Shown: positions 1 through 7,945, numbered from the stretch's first letter. The stretch: DNA of 64,000 bases from Sulfitobacter sabulilitoris (GCF_005887615.1 NZ_VANS01000001.1:1677097-1741096); one strand, 5' to 3'. Translations and numbers: made by a program. Notes: a model not told the origin generated them from the sequence alone.

Positions 1-166
1 CCAAAAAGTCAGCGCCGGTGGGATTAGGATCGACGACGACCAGCTTGTCCGCGTCATAGTCGAAATGGCGTTGAATCAGCGGCAGGGTGCCCTTGCCAAT
101 CGAGCCAAAGCCGATGATCGCGATTGTTCCGTCGATCCGGCCATAGTTGGGGTGCGTGTCGCTCAT
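1..166 (-). CDS. hss: Homospermidine synthase, N-terminal part (cut by window edge)
   Basis: The first 55 codons are present. They start at ATG 166-164 behind an AGGGAG ribosome site and run off the window. The peptide opens MSDTHPNYGRIDG and continues into a Rossmann dinucleotide site (IAIIGFGSIGKGTLPL) and VVVDPNP, which matches the start of bacterial homospermidine synthases (saccharopine-dehydrogenase fold). The enzyme makes sym-homospermidine from putrescine, using NAD+ as a prosthetic group, in polyamine metabolism. The partner usual in this pathway, carboxynorspermidine decarboxylase, would lie outside the window. Family assignment rests on the N-terminus only. Confidence 0.85.
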   Translation of the reverse strand, partial: MSDTHPNYGRIDGTIAIIGFGSIGKGTLPLIQRHFDYDADKLVVVDPNPTGADFL

Positions 167-189
167 GTTCGGTTCTCCCTCGGGCGTCG

Positions 190-230
190 AAAAAAGAAAG
201 GGCCGCGCCGGTGTTGTCCAGCGCGGCCCC
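190..230 (-). terminator. Rho-independent terminator of rpsD
   Basis: Read on the minus strand, a GGGGCCGCGC / GCGCGGCCC stem with a loop of about 12 nt is followed by the T-rich tract TTTCTTTTTT. It lies 26 nt past the rpsD stop codon and just before the start region of the homospermidine synthase gene, so it should end rpsD transcription before hss. Confidence 0.85.
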
Positions 231-255
231 TCAGGCATGTCAGATGCGAGGAACC

Positions 256-876
256 TTAGTTCTTCGCATAGAATTCCACGACGAGGTTCGGTTCCATCAC
301 GACGGGATACGGCACATCGCCCAGCCCCGGAGTGCGCACGAAGGTCGCTGTCATCTTGGAGTGGTCGACGTCCATGTAGTCGGGCACGTCACGCTCGGGA
401 AGCTGGATGGCTTCCAGAAGGGCGGTCATCTGCTTGGAGCGGTCGCGCACTTCGATCACGTCACCCTCTTTCACGCGGTAGGAGGGAATGTTGACCTTCT
501 TGCCGTTCACGCGCACGTGGCCGTGGTTCACGAACTGGCGCGCGGCGAACACGGTCGCGACGAACTTGGCACGGTACACGACCGCGTCCAGACGGCGCTC
601 CAGCAGGCCGATCAGGTTCTCACCGGTGTCGCCCTTGACGCGCTCGGCTTCGCCGTAGATGCGGCGGAACTGCTTTTCGGTCAGGTCGCCGTAGTAGCCC
701 TTGAGCTTTTGCTTGGCGCGCAGCTGGATCCCGAAGTCGGAGATCTTGCCCTTGCGGCGCTGGCCGTGCTGGCCGGGGCCGTATTCACGACGGTTGACGG
801 GGGATTTCGGACGGCCCCAGATGTTCTCGCCCATCCGGCGGTCGATTTTATGCTTGGCAGACGTGCGTTTTGTCAC
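256..876 (-). CDS. rpsD: 30S ribosomal protein S4
   Basis: S4 binds 16S rRNA early in 30S assembly and helps form the mRNA entry site. The 206-residue protein has the normal length, an N-terminal S4 region ([24 protein letters not shown]) and the S4 RNA-binding domain around residues 95-160 ([31 protein letters not shown]). The start is GTG at 876-874, set by AAGGAG eight bases upstream. The gene is alone here rather than in the alpha operon of ribosomal proteins, with its own promoter, leader and terminator. In other bacteria S4 represses its own translation; the hairpins in the leader would allow that here, which is inference. Confidence 0.98.
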   Translation of the reverse strand: MTKRTSAKHKIDRRMGENIWGRPKSPVNRREYGPGQHGQRRKGKISDFGIQLRAKQKLKGYYGDLTEKQFRRIYGEAERVKGDTGENLIGLLERRLDAVVYRAKFVATVFAARQFVNHGHVRVNGKKVNIPSYRVKEGDVIEVRDRSKQMTALLEAIQLPERDVPDYMDVDHSKMTATFVRTPGLGDVPYPVVMEPNLVVEFYAKN

Positions 877-902
877 GGCTGATCTCCTTCTGTGTGCTCG
901 AC

Positions 903-974
903 GCCCGAAACCGGGCGACTGTGAAGGGCGTTGTCCTCTGGCACGTGCCTGACAGGGATCCCCTCGCGGGGTCC
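903..974 (-). promoter_or_regulatory. Structured 5' leader of rpsD (three hairpins)
   Basis: The roughly 110-nt untranslated leader between the predicted start of transcription and the GTG start holds three inverted repeats: 956-974 (GGA-CCCC, GCGA tetraloop, GGGG-TCC), 940-949 (GGCACGTGCC) and 903-916 (GCCCG, GTTT loop, CGGGC), the last about 10 nt from the ribosome binding site. A stand-alone rpsD with a folded leader suggests autoregulation by S4, as known for E. coli and B. subtilis S4 mRNAs. The fold has not been compared with those leaders. Confidence 0.45.
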
Positions 975-995
975 ACCAACACCAATGAAGCCGCG

Positions 996-1023
996 CTTAT
1001 ACGGGCATGAAGGGCGGAGTCAA
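996..1023 (-). promoter_or_regulatory. Sigma-70-type promoter for rpsD
   Basis: On the minus strand TTGACT (1023-1018) and TATAAG (1001-996) are separated by 16 nt, close to the housekeeping consensus. Transcription would start near 990, giving a leader of about 110 nt. The -35 element overlaps the stop codon of tag. Confidence 0.6.
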
Positions 1024-1616
1024 CGGGTCTTTGCCCTGTCCTGCGCCAAGGCCGCGCAGGGCGCGTGACGGTGGCAGGTGACAAGGTGGTCGTTGACCAT
1101 GCCCACCGCCTCCATGAAGGCGTAAACGATGGTGGGGCCGCAAAACCGGAACCCCTCGCGCTTGAGGTCCTTGGAGAGCCGGACGCTCAGGGAGGTCTGG
1201 GTTGGAACCTGCGATTGGCTCGTCCACCGGTTTTGCAGCGGCACCCCATCGACATATTTCCATAAAAACCGATCGAAACCCTCGCGCGCCTCGATCTCCT
1301 GCCAAACGCGCGCGTTGCCGATGGCGGCTTCGATTTTGCCGCGATGGCGGATGATGCCGGGATCGCCCAACAGGCGGTCCACCTCGGGCGCGTCCCATGT
1401 GGCAATGACATCGGGCTCGAACCCGGCAAAGGCCGCCCTGAAATTTTCCCGTTTTTTCAAAATGGTAATCCAGCTGAGCCCGGCCTGGAACCCATCGAGG
1501 ATCAGCTTTTCCCACAACGCCCGACTGTCGTATTCCGGCACGCCCCAATCGGTGTCGTGATAGTCGAGATATATTTGCTCCGGTCCGGCCCAGTCGCATC
1601 TTTTCATTGCAGCCAT
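1020..1616 (-). CDS. tag: DNA-3-methyladenine glycosylase I
   Basis: Removes 3-methyladenine from alkylated DNA in base excision repair. The 198-residue protein aligns along its length with E. coli Tag: RCDW near the N-terminus, YHDTDWGVPE, QAGLSWITILKKRENF and GIIRHRGKI. The zinc ligands are kept: Cys and His in the N-terminal segment, and the His and Cys of VNDHLVTCHRH. The position of E. coli Glu38 (LEGQQAGLSW) is Asp here (LDGFQAGLSW). An alternative start four codons in (MKRCDW, 1607) would match the E. coli length better. The gene is divergent from the EAL gene. Confidence 0.93.
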   Translation of the reverse strand: MAAMKRCDWAGPEQIYLDYHDTDWGVPEYDSRALWEKLILDGFQAGLSWITILKKRENFRAAFAGFEPDVIATWDAPEVDRLLGDPGIIRHRGKIEAAIGNARVWQEIEAREGFDRFLWKYVDGVPLQNRWTSQSQVPTQTSLSVRLSKDLKREGFRFCGPTIVYAFMEAVGMVNDHLVTCHRHAPCAALAQDRAKTR

Positions 1617-1670
1617 CCTGTTCTGCCCCCGTTGGTATAGCTTTAGTCAAATTAGAACAAAATGCGAAAA

Positions 1671-1685
1671 TTAACTCCCTATTAG
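1671..1685 (+). promoter_or_regulatory. CtrA-like binding site (TTAA-N7-TTAG)
   Basis: TTAA at 1671-1674, a 7-nt gap, and TTAG at 1682-1685. One mismatch from the alphaproteobacterial CtrA full site TTAA-N7-TTAA. It lies 42 nt before the EAL gene start, and CtrA is known to control c-di-GMP genes in roseobacters. Such a motif is rare in GC-rich sequence, but it is a motif match only. Confidence 0.4.
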
Positions 1686-1726
1686 ACGTTTGGGCGGCAT
1701 GGTGGCGCGATCACGAATGCAGGGGG

Positions 1727-2578
1727 ATGCAGACAGTGGATCCGAAAAGACGGCAGTTTGCGGACCTGGAACCGGGATCCGAGAGTCCGCTCAGCTTTGC
1801 CGTCTCGCGGCGCGATCAGGCCACGCTGGACATGGTGGCCGAGGCGGTCGCGCATAAACAGACCCTGCTGGCCTATCAACCCATCATGCGCAGCGACGCC
1901 CCGCACAAGGTCGCCTTTTACGAAGGGCTGATCCGGGTGCTGGACGATACCGGCCGCGTGATTCCCGCCGGCGACTTCATGCCCGCGGTCGAGGCGACGG
2001 AATTGGGCCGCAAAATCGATGTGCTCGCCCTCGACATGGGGCTTGAAGCGCTGCACGAAACGCCCTTCCTGCGGTTATCGATCAATATGTCGGCGCGGTC
2101 GATCGGCTATTCCGACTGGATGACGACACTCAACAAGTGGCTGGAGCGCGACGATACCATCGCCGAACGCCTGATCATGGAAATCACCGAGTCGTCGGCG
2201 ATGATGGTGCCGGAGCTTGTCGTCGATTTCATGGATCGGCTGCAAATGCGCGGCATCTGCTTTGCCATGGACGATTTCGGCGCTGGCTACACTGCCATCC
2301 GCTACTTCAGGGATTTCTGCTTTGATATCGTCAAGATCGACGGACAGTTCTGCCGCGGGATCGCCACGAATCCCGACAACCAGGCCCTGACCCGCGCGCT
2401 GGTGTCCATCGCGCGCCATTTCGACATGCTGACCGTGGCGGAATTTGTCGAAACGCCGTGCGATGCCGAAACGCTGGTCGCGTTGGGCGTGGATTGCCTG
2501 CAAGGCTACTATTTTTCCGCCCCCACGACGCGGCCCGACTGGCTGCGCGGCGGATCGGCGCGCTGGGCCTCTGCCTGA
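1727..2578 (+). CDS. EAL-domain cyclic-di-GMP phosphodiesterase
   Basis: A soluble protein of about 283 residues that is almost entirely one EAL domain, expected to hydrolyse c-di-GMP. The catalytic set is complete although the signature is varied: EGLIR in place of EALIR, the Asn of SINMS, the Glu of MEITES, the metal-binding Asp pair of MDDFGAGY, the Lys of VKIDG, AEFVET in place of AEGVET, and the Gln of CLQGYYF. No GGDEF, PAS or membrane segment is present, so the input signal is unknown. Start: ATG 1727 directly follows AGGGGG, so GTG 1736, nine bases after that purine run, may be used instead. Longer upstream starts would run through the CtrA-like site. Confidence 0.9.
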   Translation: MQTVDPKRRQFADLEPGSESPLSFAVSRRDQATLDMVAEAVAHKQTLLAYQPIMRSDAPHKVAFYEGLIRVLDDTGRVIPAGDFMPAVEATELGRKIDVLALDMGLEALHETPFLRLSINMSARSIGYSDWMTTLNKWLERDDTIAERLIMEITESSAMMVPELVVDFMDRLQMRGICFAMDDFGAGYTAIRYFRDFCFDIVKIDGQFCRGIATNPDNQALTRALVSIARHFDMLTVAEFVETPCDAETLVALGVDCLQGYYFSAPTTRPDWLRGGSARWASA

Positions 2579-2712
2579 GCCCAAGATCGGTTGCTGCTGC
2601 ACGGGGGATGGGATATGTTTCCTGTCAGAAGGCGGGGGAGGCCGGGAGCAAGCGTCTGTCGCGGACTCCCGAATGCGTGATCCTTTGTCAGAACCGGTAG
2701 AGGACATAATCC

Positions 2713-3888
2713 ATGACAAACGTTGTCATCGCATCCGCCGCCCGCACTGCCGTCGGCAGCTTCGGTGGATCTTTCGCAAACACGCCCGCGCACGATCTGG
2801 GCGCCGTGGTGCTTGAAGAGATCGTTGCCCGCGCCGGCATCGACAAATCCGAGGTGTCCGAGACGATCCTGGGCCAGGTGCTGACAGCGGCGCAGGGGCA
2901 GAACCCCGCGCGGCAGGCGCACATCAACGCCGGTCTGCCCATCGAAAGCGCCGCCTGGGGCATCAACCAGGTCTGCGGCTCCGGCTTGCGCGCCGTGGCA
3001 TTGGCCGCACAGCATATCCAGTTGGGCGATGCATCCATCGTCGCGGCGGGCGGCCAGGAAAACATGTCGATGTCGCCGCATGCCGCGAACCTGCGCCAGG
3101 GCCACAAGATGGGCGACATGAAATACATCGATACGATGATCCGCGATGGCCTGTGGGATGCGTTCAACGGCTATCACATGGGTCAGACGGCGGAAAACGT
3201 CGCCGAAAAGTGGCAGATCAGCCGCGATCAGCAGGACGAATTCGCCGTCAGCTCGCAAAACAAGGCCGAAGCGGCGCAGAAGGCGGGCAGGTTCGCCGAT
3301 GAAATCGTGGCCTTCACGGTCAAGGGCCGCAAGGGCGACACGGTGGTCGACCAGGATGAATACATCCGCCACGGCGCCACGATGGAGGCGATGCAGAAAC
3401 TGCGCCCCGCCTTCACCAAGGACGGATCGGTCACGGCGGCAAACGCCTCCGGTCTCAATGACGGGGCGGCCGCGGCCCTGATGATGAGCGCGGATGAGGC
3501 CGAAAGGCGCGGGATCACCCCGCTTGCGCGGATCGCCAGCTATGCCACTGCGGCGCTGGACCCGTCTATCATGGGCGTGGGTCCGATCTATGCCAGCCGC
3601 AAGGCGCTGGAAAAGGCCGGCTGGAAAGCCGAGGACCTGGATCTGGTCGAGGCCAACGAAGCCTTTGCCGCGCAGGCCTGTGCCGTGAACAAGGACATGG
3701 GCTGGGACCCGGCGATCGTGAACGTGAACGGCGGCGCCATCGCCATCGGCCACCCGATCGGCGCTTCGGGCGCACGGATCCTCAACACTCTGCTGTTCGA
3801 AATGCAGCGCCGCGGCGCGAAAAAGGGTCTGGCGACCCTTTGCATCGGCGGCGGCATGGGCGTTGCCATGTGTCTTGAGCGTCCCTGA
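2713..3888 (+). CDS. phaA: Acetyl-CoA acetyltransferase (beta-ketothiolase)
   Basis: Condenses two acetyl-CoA to acetoacetyl-CoA, the first step of polyhydroxybutyrate synthesis. The 391-residue length is standard for biosynthetic thiolases. Visible motifs: active-site Cys in [11 protein letters not shown] near residue 88, the His of [11 protein letters not shown] near residue 348, and the second Cys in [11 protein letters not shown] near residue 378. Start ATG 2713 follows AGAGGA. phaB lies downstream with a patatin-like gene between. The same enzyme could serve butyrate or acetoacetate metabolism, but the phaB context favours PHB. Confidence 0.95.
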   Translation: MTNVVIASAARTAVGSFGGSFANTPAHDLGAVVLEEIVARAGIDKSEVSETILGQVLTAAQGQNPARQAHINAGLPIESAAWGINQVCGSGLRAVALAAQHIQLGDASIVAAGGQENMSMSPHAANLRQGHKMGDMKYIDTMIRDGLWDAFNGYHMGQTAENVAEKWQISRDQQDEFAVSSQNKAEAAQKAGRFADEIVAFTVKGRKGDTVVDQDEYIRHGATMEAMQKLRPAFTKDGSVTAANASGLNDGAAAALMMSADEAERRGITPLARIASYATAALDPSIMGVGPIYASRKALEKAGWKAEDLDLVEANEAFAAQACAVNKDMGWDPAIVNVNGGAIAIGHPIGASGARILNTLLFEMQRRGAKKGLATLCIGGGMGVAMCLERP

Positions 3889-3894
3889 TGCCAC

Positions 3895-3924
3895 ATGCAC
3901 GGCACGCGGGCGCGTGCCGTGCAT
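3895..3924. repeat. Perfect 13-bp inverted repeat in the phaA-patatin gap
   Basis: ATGCACGGCACGC, loop GGGC, then its exact complement. It fills most of the 45-nt gap between the phaA stop and the patatin start and has no following T-run. It may be an intercistronic RNA hairpin (transcript stabiliser or attenuator) or a protein-binding palindrome; the sequence does not decide. Confidence 0.8.
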
Positions 3925-3933
3925 CATAGCCGG

Positions 3934-4788
3934 ATGAGCCAGACACAAGACTCAATTCACTATGACCAGATGGTCTGCTCCGGCGGGGGCACACGCTGTT
4001 TCTGGCAGGGTGGCTTTCTGGATGTCGTGCGGGACGGGATCGACCTGTCGCCTGTCCGCATCAGCGCGGTCAGCGGCGGCGCCCTGACCGGCGCCGGTTT
4101 CATCACGCGCAAGGGCCGTGACGTGCTCGACGCGATGATGGCGGCTTTTGCCCACACCGACGCCAACGTAACCCTGCATGACCTGACGCACGGCACCGGA
4201 TCGACCCCGCACCAGCGCATCTACCGCGAGGTGGTGGGCGATGTGTTCGACGCAGCCGCCTGCAGGATCGTGGCGAACGGCCCGTCGTTTCAGGTGCTGA
4301 TCGGCCGCCCGCCACTGGACCGCGCACCAAAGCTCAGCGGCAGCGCCGCCGCGCTGGCCTACGAGGCCGAATTGCATCTGATCGGCAATCCGCATTTCAA
4401 CTGGGCCGAAAAGATCGGCGTCACCGCCGAACTGGTGGATGCGCGGCAAGCAGCCCGCGACGGGCGGCTTGTCGATCTGATCTGCGCCGCGGCCGTTATT
4501 CCGCCGGTCTTCGACCCGCCGCTTTGGGATGGCAGGCCGGTGATCGACGGCGGCATGGCCGATCAGGCCCCCCTGCCCCAGCCCGACGAGGGCAGCACGC
4601 TGATCCTGCTGACGCGCGATTACGCCCGCATTCCGCAAATAGAGACCCGCCATTATGTCAGGCCCTCCCACAAGGTCGAGGCCGACAAGATCGATTTCAC
4701 GGATCCCGACAAGATCGCGCGCACCTGGGCACAGGGCGAGGCGGACGGGCGTGAATTTCTCAAGACCCGCAAGACAACCCAGGAATGA
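3934..4788 (+). CDS. Patatin-like phospholipase family protein
   Basis: A hydrolase of about 284 residues with a Ser-Asp dyad. Oxyanion-hole glycines are in CSGGGTRCFWQGGF near the N-terminus, the nucleophile Ser in ISAVSGGALTG (first motif glycine replaced by Ala), and the catalytic Asp in VIDGGMADQAP (the DGG motif). These show an intact patatin core. The substrate is unknown: lipids or acyl-CoA are usual for the family. It sits between phaA and phaB, its stop overlaps the region just before phaB, and no own promoter is visible, so it is probably co-expressed with PHB synthesis. A role in granule lipid or PHB turnover is speculation. Start ATG 3934 chosen because an upstream frame start lies in the hairpin. 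Confidence 0.85.
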   Translation: MSQTQDSIHYDQMVCSGGGTRCFWQGGFLDVVRDGIDLSPVRISAVSGGALTGAGFITRKGRDVLDAMMAAFAHTDANVTLHDLTHGTGSTPHQRIYREVVGDVFDAAACRIVANGPSFQVLIGRPPLDRAPKLSGSAAALAYEAELHLIGNPHFNWAEKIGVTAELVDARQAARDGRLVDLICAAAVIPPVFDPPLWDGRPVIDGGMADQAPLPQPDEGSTLILLTRDYARIPQIETRHYVRPSHKVEADKIDFTDPDKIARTWAQGEADGREFLKTRKTTQE

Positions 4789-4799
4789 GGAGAAAACCT

Positions 4800-5522
4800 A
4801 TGGGACGTACAGCATTGGTGACAGGAGGCAGCCGGGGAATCGGCGCCGCAATTTCAAAGGCGCTCAAGGACGCAGGCTATACCGTGGCCGCGACCTATGC
4901 CGGCAACGACGAAGCCGCCGCCAAATTCACCGACGAAACCGGCATCAAGACCTACAAGTGGAACGTGGCCGATTACGACGAATCGACCGCCGGGATCGCA
5001 AAGGTCGAAGCCGATCTGGGCCCCATCGAAGTGGTCGTGGCCAATGCCGGCATCACCCGCGACGCACCGTTCCACAAGATGACCCCGGAGCAATGGAAAG
5101 AGGTCGTCGACACCAATCTGACCGGCGTCTTCAACACGTTGCATCCGGTCTGGCCGGGCATGCGCGAACGCAAGTTCGGTCGGATCATCGTGATCAGTTC
5201 GATCAACGGCCAGAAGGGCCAGTTCGCGCAGACCAACTATGCGGCGACCAAGGCAGGCGATCTGGGCATCGTCAAATCGCTGGCACAGGAAGGCGCGCGC
5301 GCCGGGATCACCGCCAACGCGATCTGCCCGGGCTACATTGCGACCGACATGGTCATGGCCGTACCGGAAAAAGTGCGCGACAGCATCATCGCGCAAATCC
5401 CCGCCGGGCGTTTGGGCGAGCCCGAGGAAATCGCACGCTGCGTGGTGTTCCTTGCCGCCGACGACGCTGGCTTCATCAACGGTTCGACGATTTCGGCCAA
5501 TGGCGGTCAGTTCTTCGTCTGA
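4800..5522 (+). CDS. phaB: Acetoacetyl-CoA reductase
   Basis: Reduces acetoacetyl-CoA to (R)-3-hydroxybutyryl-CoA with NADPH, the second PHB step. A 240-residue short-chain dehydrogenase with TGGSRGIG cofactor loop at residues 7-14, the NAG motif (VVANAGITRD), catalytic Ser in VISSINGQKGQ, and YAATKAG (Tyr-x-x-x-Lys). INGQKGQFAQTNY is typical of PhaB. Start ATG 4800 is preceded by GAGGAGA, 12 nt after the patatin stop. The polymerase phaC is not in the window. Confidence 0.95.
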   Translation: MGRTALVTGGSRGIGAAISKALKDAGYTVAATYAGNDEAAAKFTDETGIKTYKWNVADYDESTAGIAKVEADLGPIEVVVANAGITRDAPFHKMTPEQWKEVVDTNLTGVFNTLHPVWPGMRERKFGRIIVISSINGQKGQFAQTNYAATKAGDLGIVKSLAQEGARAGITANAICPGYIATDMVMAVPEKVRDSIIAQIPAGRLGEPEEIARCVVFLAADDAGFINGSTISANGGQFFV

Positions 5523-5541
5523 TCTCTTGCCGAATCTTCAG

Positions 5542-5576
5542 AAAAGGGGCCTGTTCATCCGAACCGGCCCCTTTTT
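5542..5576 (+). terminator. Rho-independent terminator after phaB
   Basis: AAGGGGCC and GGCCCCTT form a stem around a loop of about 14 nt, followed by TTTTT. It is 20 nt past the phaB stop and closes the phaA-patatin-phaB unit. Confidence 0.9.
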
Positions 5577-5643
5577 CCATGGCGTCACGGGTTGCCTGCG
5601 CGCAACTTTGCGGACCGCAGGACCGCAGGACCGCCGCTGACGC

Positions 5644-5760
5644 TTAGCGGGCGGACCGCGACCAGATCCAGGCCCAGGCGCTGCGCATGGCCTGTGCTCT
5701 TTCTTCATGGGCGGCGGCCATTGCGGTGCGGGCGGCGGGGTTTGTGGTTGCTTCGATCAT
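5644..5760 (-). CDS. Small hypothetical protein (38 aa)
   Basis: Encodes a 38-residue peptide beginning MIEATTNPAARTAM and ending WAWIWSRSAR. The middle is an Ala/Glu/Arg-rich helix and the end is Trp-rich. The ATG at 5760 has AAAGGA seven nt upstream on the same strand, which supports translation. It is divergent from the LysR gene and shares a 120-nt intergenic region with a palindrome, the classical layout for a LysR target. Function unknown. Confidence 0.6.
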   Translation of the reverse strand: MIEATTNPAARTAMAAAHEERAQAMRSAWAWIWSRSAR

Positions 5761-5835
5761 GGGACTATCCTTTGACATGGGAGTGGTTTAATGTTTCTTG
5801 CTTGAACCCAATATGGCCCTTTCAAACGAAGCCGA

Positions 5836-5858
5836 CAAACGAGACTTTCAATCGTTTG
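5836..5858. promoter_or_regulatory. Candidate LysR operator (CAAACGA-N9-TCGTTTG)
   Basis: A perfect 7-bp inverted repeat with 9-nt spacing lies 24 nt before the LysR start and 76 nt before the start of the divergent small gene. A further CAAACGA copy sits at 5823-5829. Spacing and place fit a LysR-type regulator site for autoregulation and divergent control. Confidence 0.5.
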
Positions 5859-5881
5859 AGACAAGAAATACTTAACTGAAA

Positions 5882-6826
5882 ATGACTGACCGCCTGCCTC
5901 CTCTGACAGCATTGCGCGCCTTTGACGCGGCGGCCCGGCATATGTCGTTCGCGCGCGCGGCCGAGGAATTGAACGTGACGCCCGCGGCCCTCAGCTTTCA
6001 GATCAAGTCGCTCGAAGATCATTTGGGCGCGCCCTTGTTCCGGCGCCTCAACCGCGCGGTTGAACTGACAGAGGCCGGGCGCGCGCTTGCCCCCGGCGCC
6101 GCCGACGGGTTTCAGACCCTGGCCGCCGCATGGCGCGCGGCGCAGCGATTGCAGGACAATCAGACGCTGACCGTGACGGCGGGCCCGGCGTTTACCGCGA
6201 AATGGCTGGCGCCGCGGCTCTATGAATTCGCCCAGTCCCATCCAGAGGTGGAGTTGCGCTTTTCCGCCTCGCTCCGGATGATGGATTTCGGCCGCGATGC
6301 GATCGACGTGGCGATCCGTTTTGGCTACGGGCCCGATCCGGGGCTGTATTCCGTTCCGCTGGCCGAGGAATGGGTGACGCCGGTCATGACGCCCGAACTG
6401 GCGGCCCGCTATCGCGATGCGCAAAGCCTGACGACCGCACCGCTGATTTTCGACGACTCGATCAGTTTCCTGTCGCCGCCCTGCGACTGGACCGCTTGGT
6501 TCCGTGCGATGGGCATCGATTTCACCCCAACTCATGGCCCGAGGTTCAGCCAATCCGATCACGCCGTGGATGCGGCCCTGGCCGGGGTGGGGGTCGTGCT
6601 GGGGCGGCGTGCACTGGTGGTCAAGGACATCGCCGAAGAGCGCCTGATCGCGCCCTATGGCGTGGCGCTGTCGACCGGCGCGCGGTTCAGATTTCTGTGC
6701 CCCGAAGGCACCGAGACCCGGCCCCAGGTCAAAGCCTTCCGCGACTGGATCCTGTCCGAGATCGACAAGACCGCCGCCATTACCGACGCTCTGACTGTCC
6801 TGGCGGTGTCGGAGTATGCCCAATGA
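5882..6826 (+). CDS. LysR-family transcriptional regulator (GcvA-like)
   Basis: A 314-residue regulator. The N-terminal winged helix-turn-helix covers residues 5-65 (LTALRAFDAAARHMSF, ELNVTPAALSFQIKSLEDHLG, LFRRLNRAVELTEAG), followed by a periplasmic-binding-like effector domain. The N-terminal wording matches the GcvA subgroup. It overlaps the downstream exporter gene by 4 nt (ATGA), so the two are translationally coupled and the regulator may control that exporter as well as the divergent small gene. The effector is unknown. Confidence 0.92.
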   Translation: MTDRLPPLTALRAFDAAARHMSFARAAEELNVTPAALSFQIKSLEDHLGAPLFRRLNRAVELTEAGRALAPGAADGFQTLAAAWRAAQRLQDNQTLTVTAGPAFTAKWLAPRLYEFAQSHPEVELRFSASLRMMDFGRDAIDVAIRFGYGPDPGLYSVPLAEEWVTPVMTPELAARYRDAQSLTTAPLIFDDSISFLSPPCDWTAWFRAMGIDFTPTHGPRFSQSDHAVDAALAGVGVVLGRRALVVKDIAEERLIAPYGVALSTGARFRFLCPEGTETRPQVKAFRDWILSEIDKTAAITDALTVLAVSEYAQ

Positions 6827-7686
6827 CCACCGCCCGCGCGACGGCGGTCGGGTTTGTCGCCGTTCTCTTGTGGGCGCTTCTTGCGCTGCTGACCGTGGGG
6901 TCCTCGCCGGTGCCGCCCTTGCTGCTGAACACCATCTGCTTTGCCATTGGCGGGGCGATCGGGCTGATCTGGACCGGGCTGACGGACGGCTTTCGGGCGC
7001 TGCGGGCGGTTCCTTTGCGGGTCTATGTGGTGGGCACCTTCGGCCTGTTTGGCTATCACGCGCTCTATTTCTCCGCGCTGCGCCTTGCCCCTGCCGCCGA
7101 AGCCGGGCTGATCGCCTATCTCTGGCCGTTGCTGATCGTCGTGCTGTCGGGGCTGTTGCCGGGCGAACGTGTCCGCCCGGGGCATCTGCTTGGGGCGGTC
7201 GTGGGGTTCATCGGGGCCGTGCTGATCATTTCAGGCGGCAGTACCGGGTTCGACATGGCGGCCCTGCCCGGCTATGCGCTGGCTTTGCTCTGTGCCTTTT
7301 TCTGGTCCGGGTATTCCGTCTTGTCGCGCTTTGCCGGGACCGCGCCCACACAGACGGTTGCAGTGTTCTGCATCGCCAGCGCGGCGTTGTCGCTACCGCT
7401 TCATCTTGTGTTTGAAACCGCGCAATGGCCCGACACCGGCATTGGCTGGATCTCTGTGATCCTGTTGGGGCTGGGGCCGGTGGGGTTTGCGTTCTACGTC
7501 TGGGATATCGGCGTCAAACACGGCGATATTCAGCTTTTGGGAACGGCCTCCTATGGCGCGCCACTGCTGTCCACGCTGGTTCTGGTCGTGGCGGGCGTGA
7601 CCGTTCCAAGTTGGTCGCTGGCGCTGGCGGCCGTGCTGATCACGGGCGGGGCCTTGATCGCCGCCCGCGCCAGTTTCCGGAGCTAG
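6823..7686 (+). CDS. EamA/DMT-family exporter (YddG-like)
   Basis: A 287-residue inner-membrane protein with about ten hydrophobic segments in two EamA halves (roughly residues 5-135 and 145-280). FYVWDIGVKHGDIQLLG in the second half is typical of the YddG-type aromatic amino-acid exporters in the drug/metabolite superfamily. Start ATG 6823 overlaps the LysR stop; the longer open frame upstream is a shadow of LysR. Substrate not determined by sequence. Confidence 0.85.
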   Translation: MTTARATAVGFVAVLLWALLALLTVGSSPVPPLLLNTICFAIGGAIGLIWTGLTDGFRALRAVPLRVYVVGTFGLFGYHALYFSALRLAPAAEAGLIAYLWPLLIVVLSGLLPGERVRPGHLLGAVVGFIGAVLIISGGSTGFDMAALPGYALALLCAFFWSGYSVLSRFAGTAPTQTVAVFCIASAALSLPLHLVFETAQWPDTGIGWISVILLGLGPVGFAFYVWDIGVKHGDIQLLGTASYGAPLLSTLVLVVAGVTVPSWSLALAAVLITGGALIAARASFRS

Positions 7687-7689
7687 CGA

Positions 7690-7854
7690 CTAGGGTGTCA
7701 GCCGCGCGATTTCCTCTTTCAATCGTAGCTTCTGTTTCTTGAGCTCAGCCACATGAAGATCGTCCACACCCGGCGATCGCTGGGCTTGTTCGACCTTGTC
7801 GCTCAGCGACGCATGCTTCTTTTTCAGTTGGTCAAGATGCGCGTTCAGGCTCAT
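7690..7854 (-). CDS. DUF465 (YdcH-type) small protein
   Basis: A 54-residue, highly charged, all-helical protein (MSLNAHLDQLKKKH, LKKQKLRLKEEIARL) matching the DUF465/YdcH family, likely a short coiled-coil hairpin. Start ATG 7854 follows GGAGGA; a longer frame upstream lacks such a site. It is convergent with the exporter gene, stops 3 nt from it, and has a CtrA-like site about 92 nt upstream of its start. Molecular role unknown. Confidence 0.88.
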   Translation of the reverse strand: MSLNAHLDQLKKKHASLSDKVEQAQRSPGVDDLHVAELKKQKLRLKEEIARLTP

Positions 7855-7945
7855 TCGGTCCTCCATTTTGAAACAGTTGCACGGCGATCTGACCACAGCT
7901 TGCGATTCAAGTCACGCCGCACCCGCAGCATAACCCGCGCAATTC

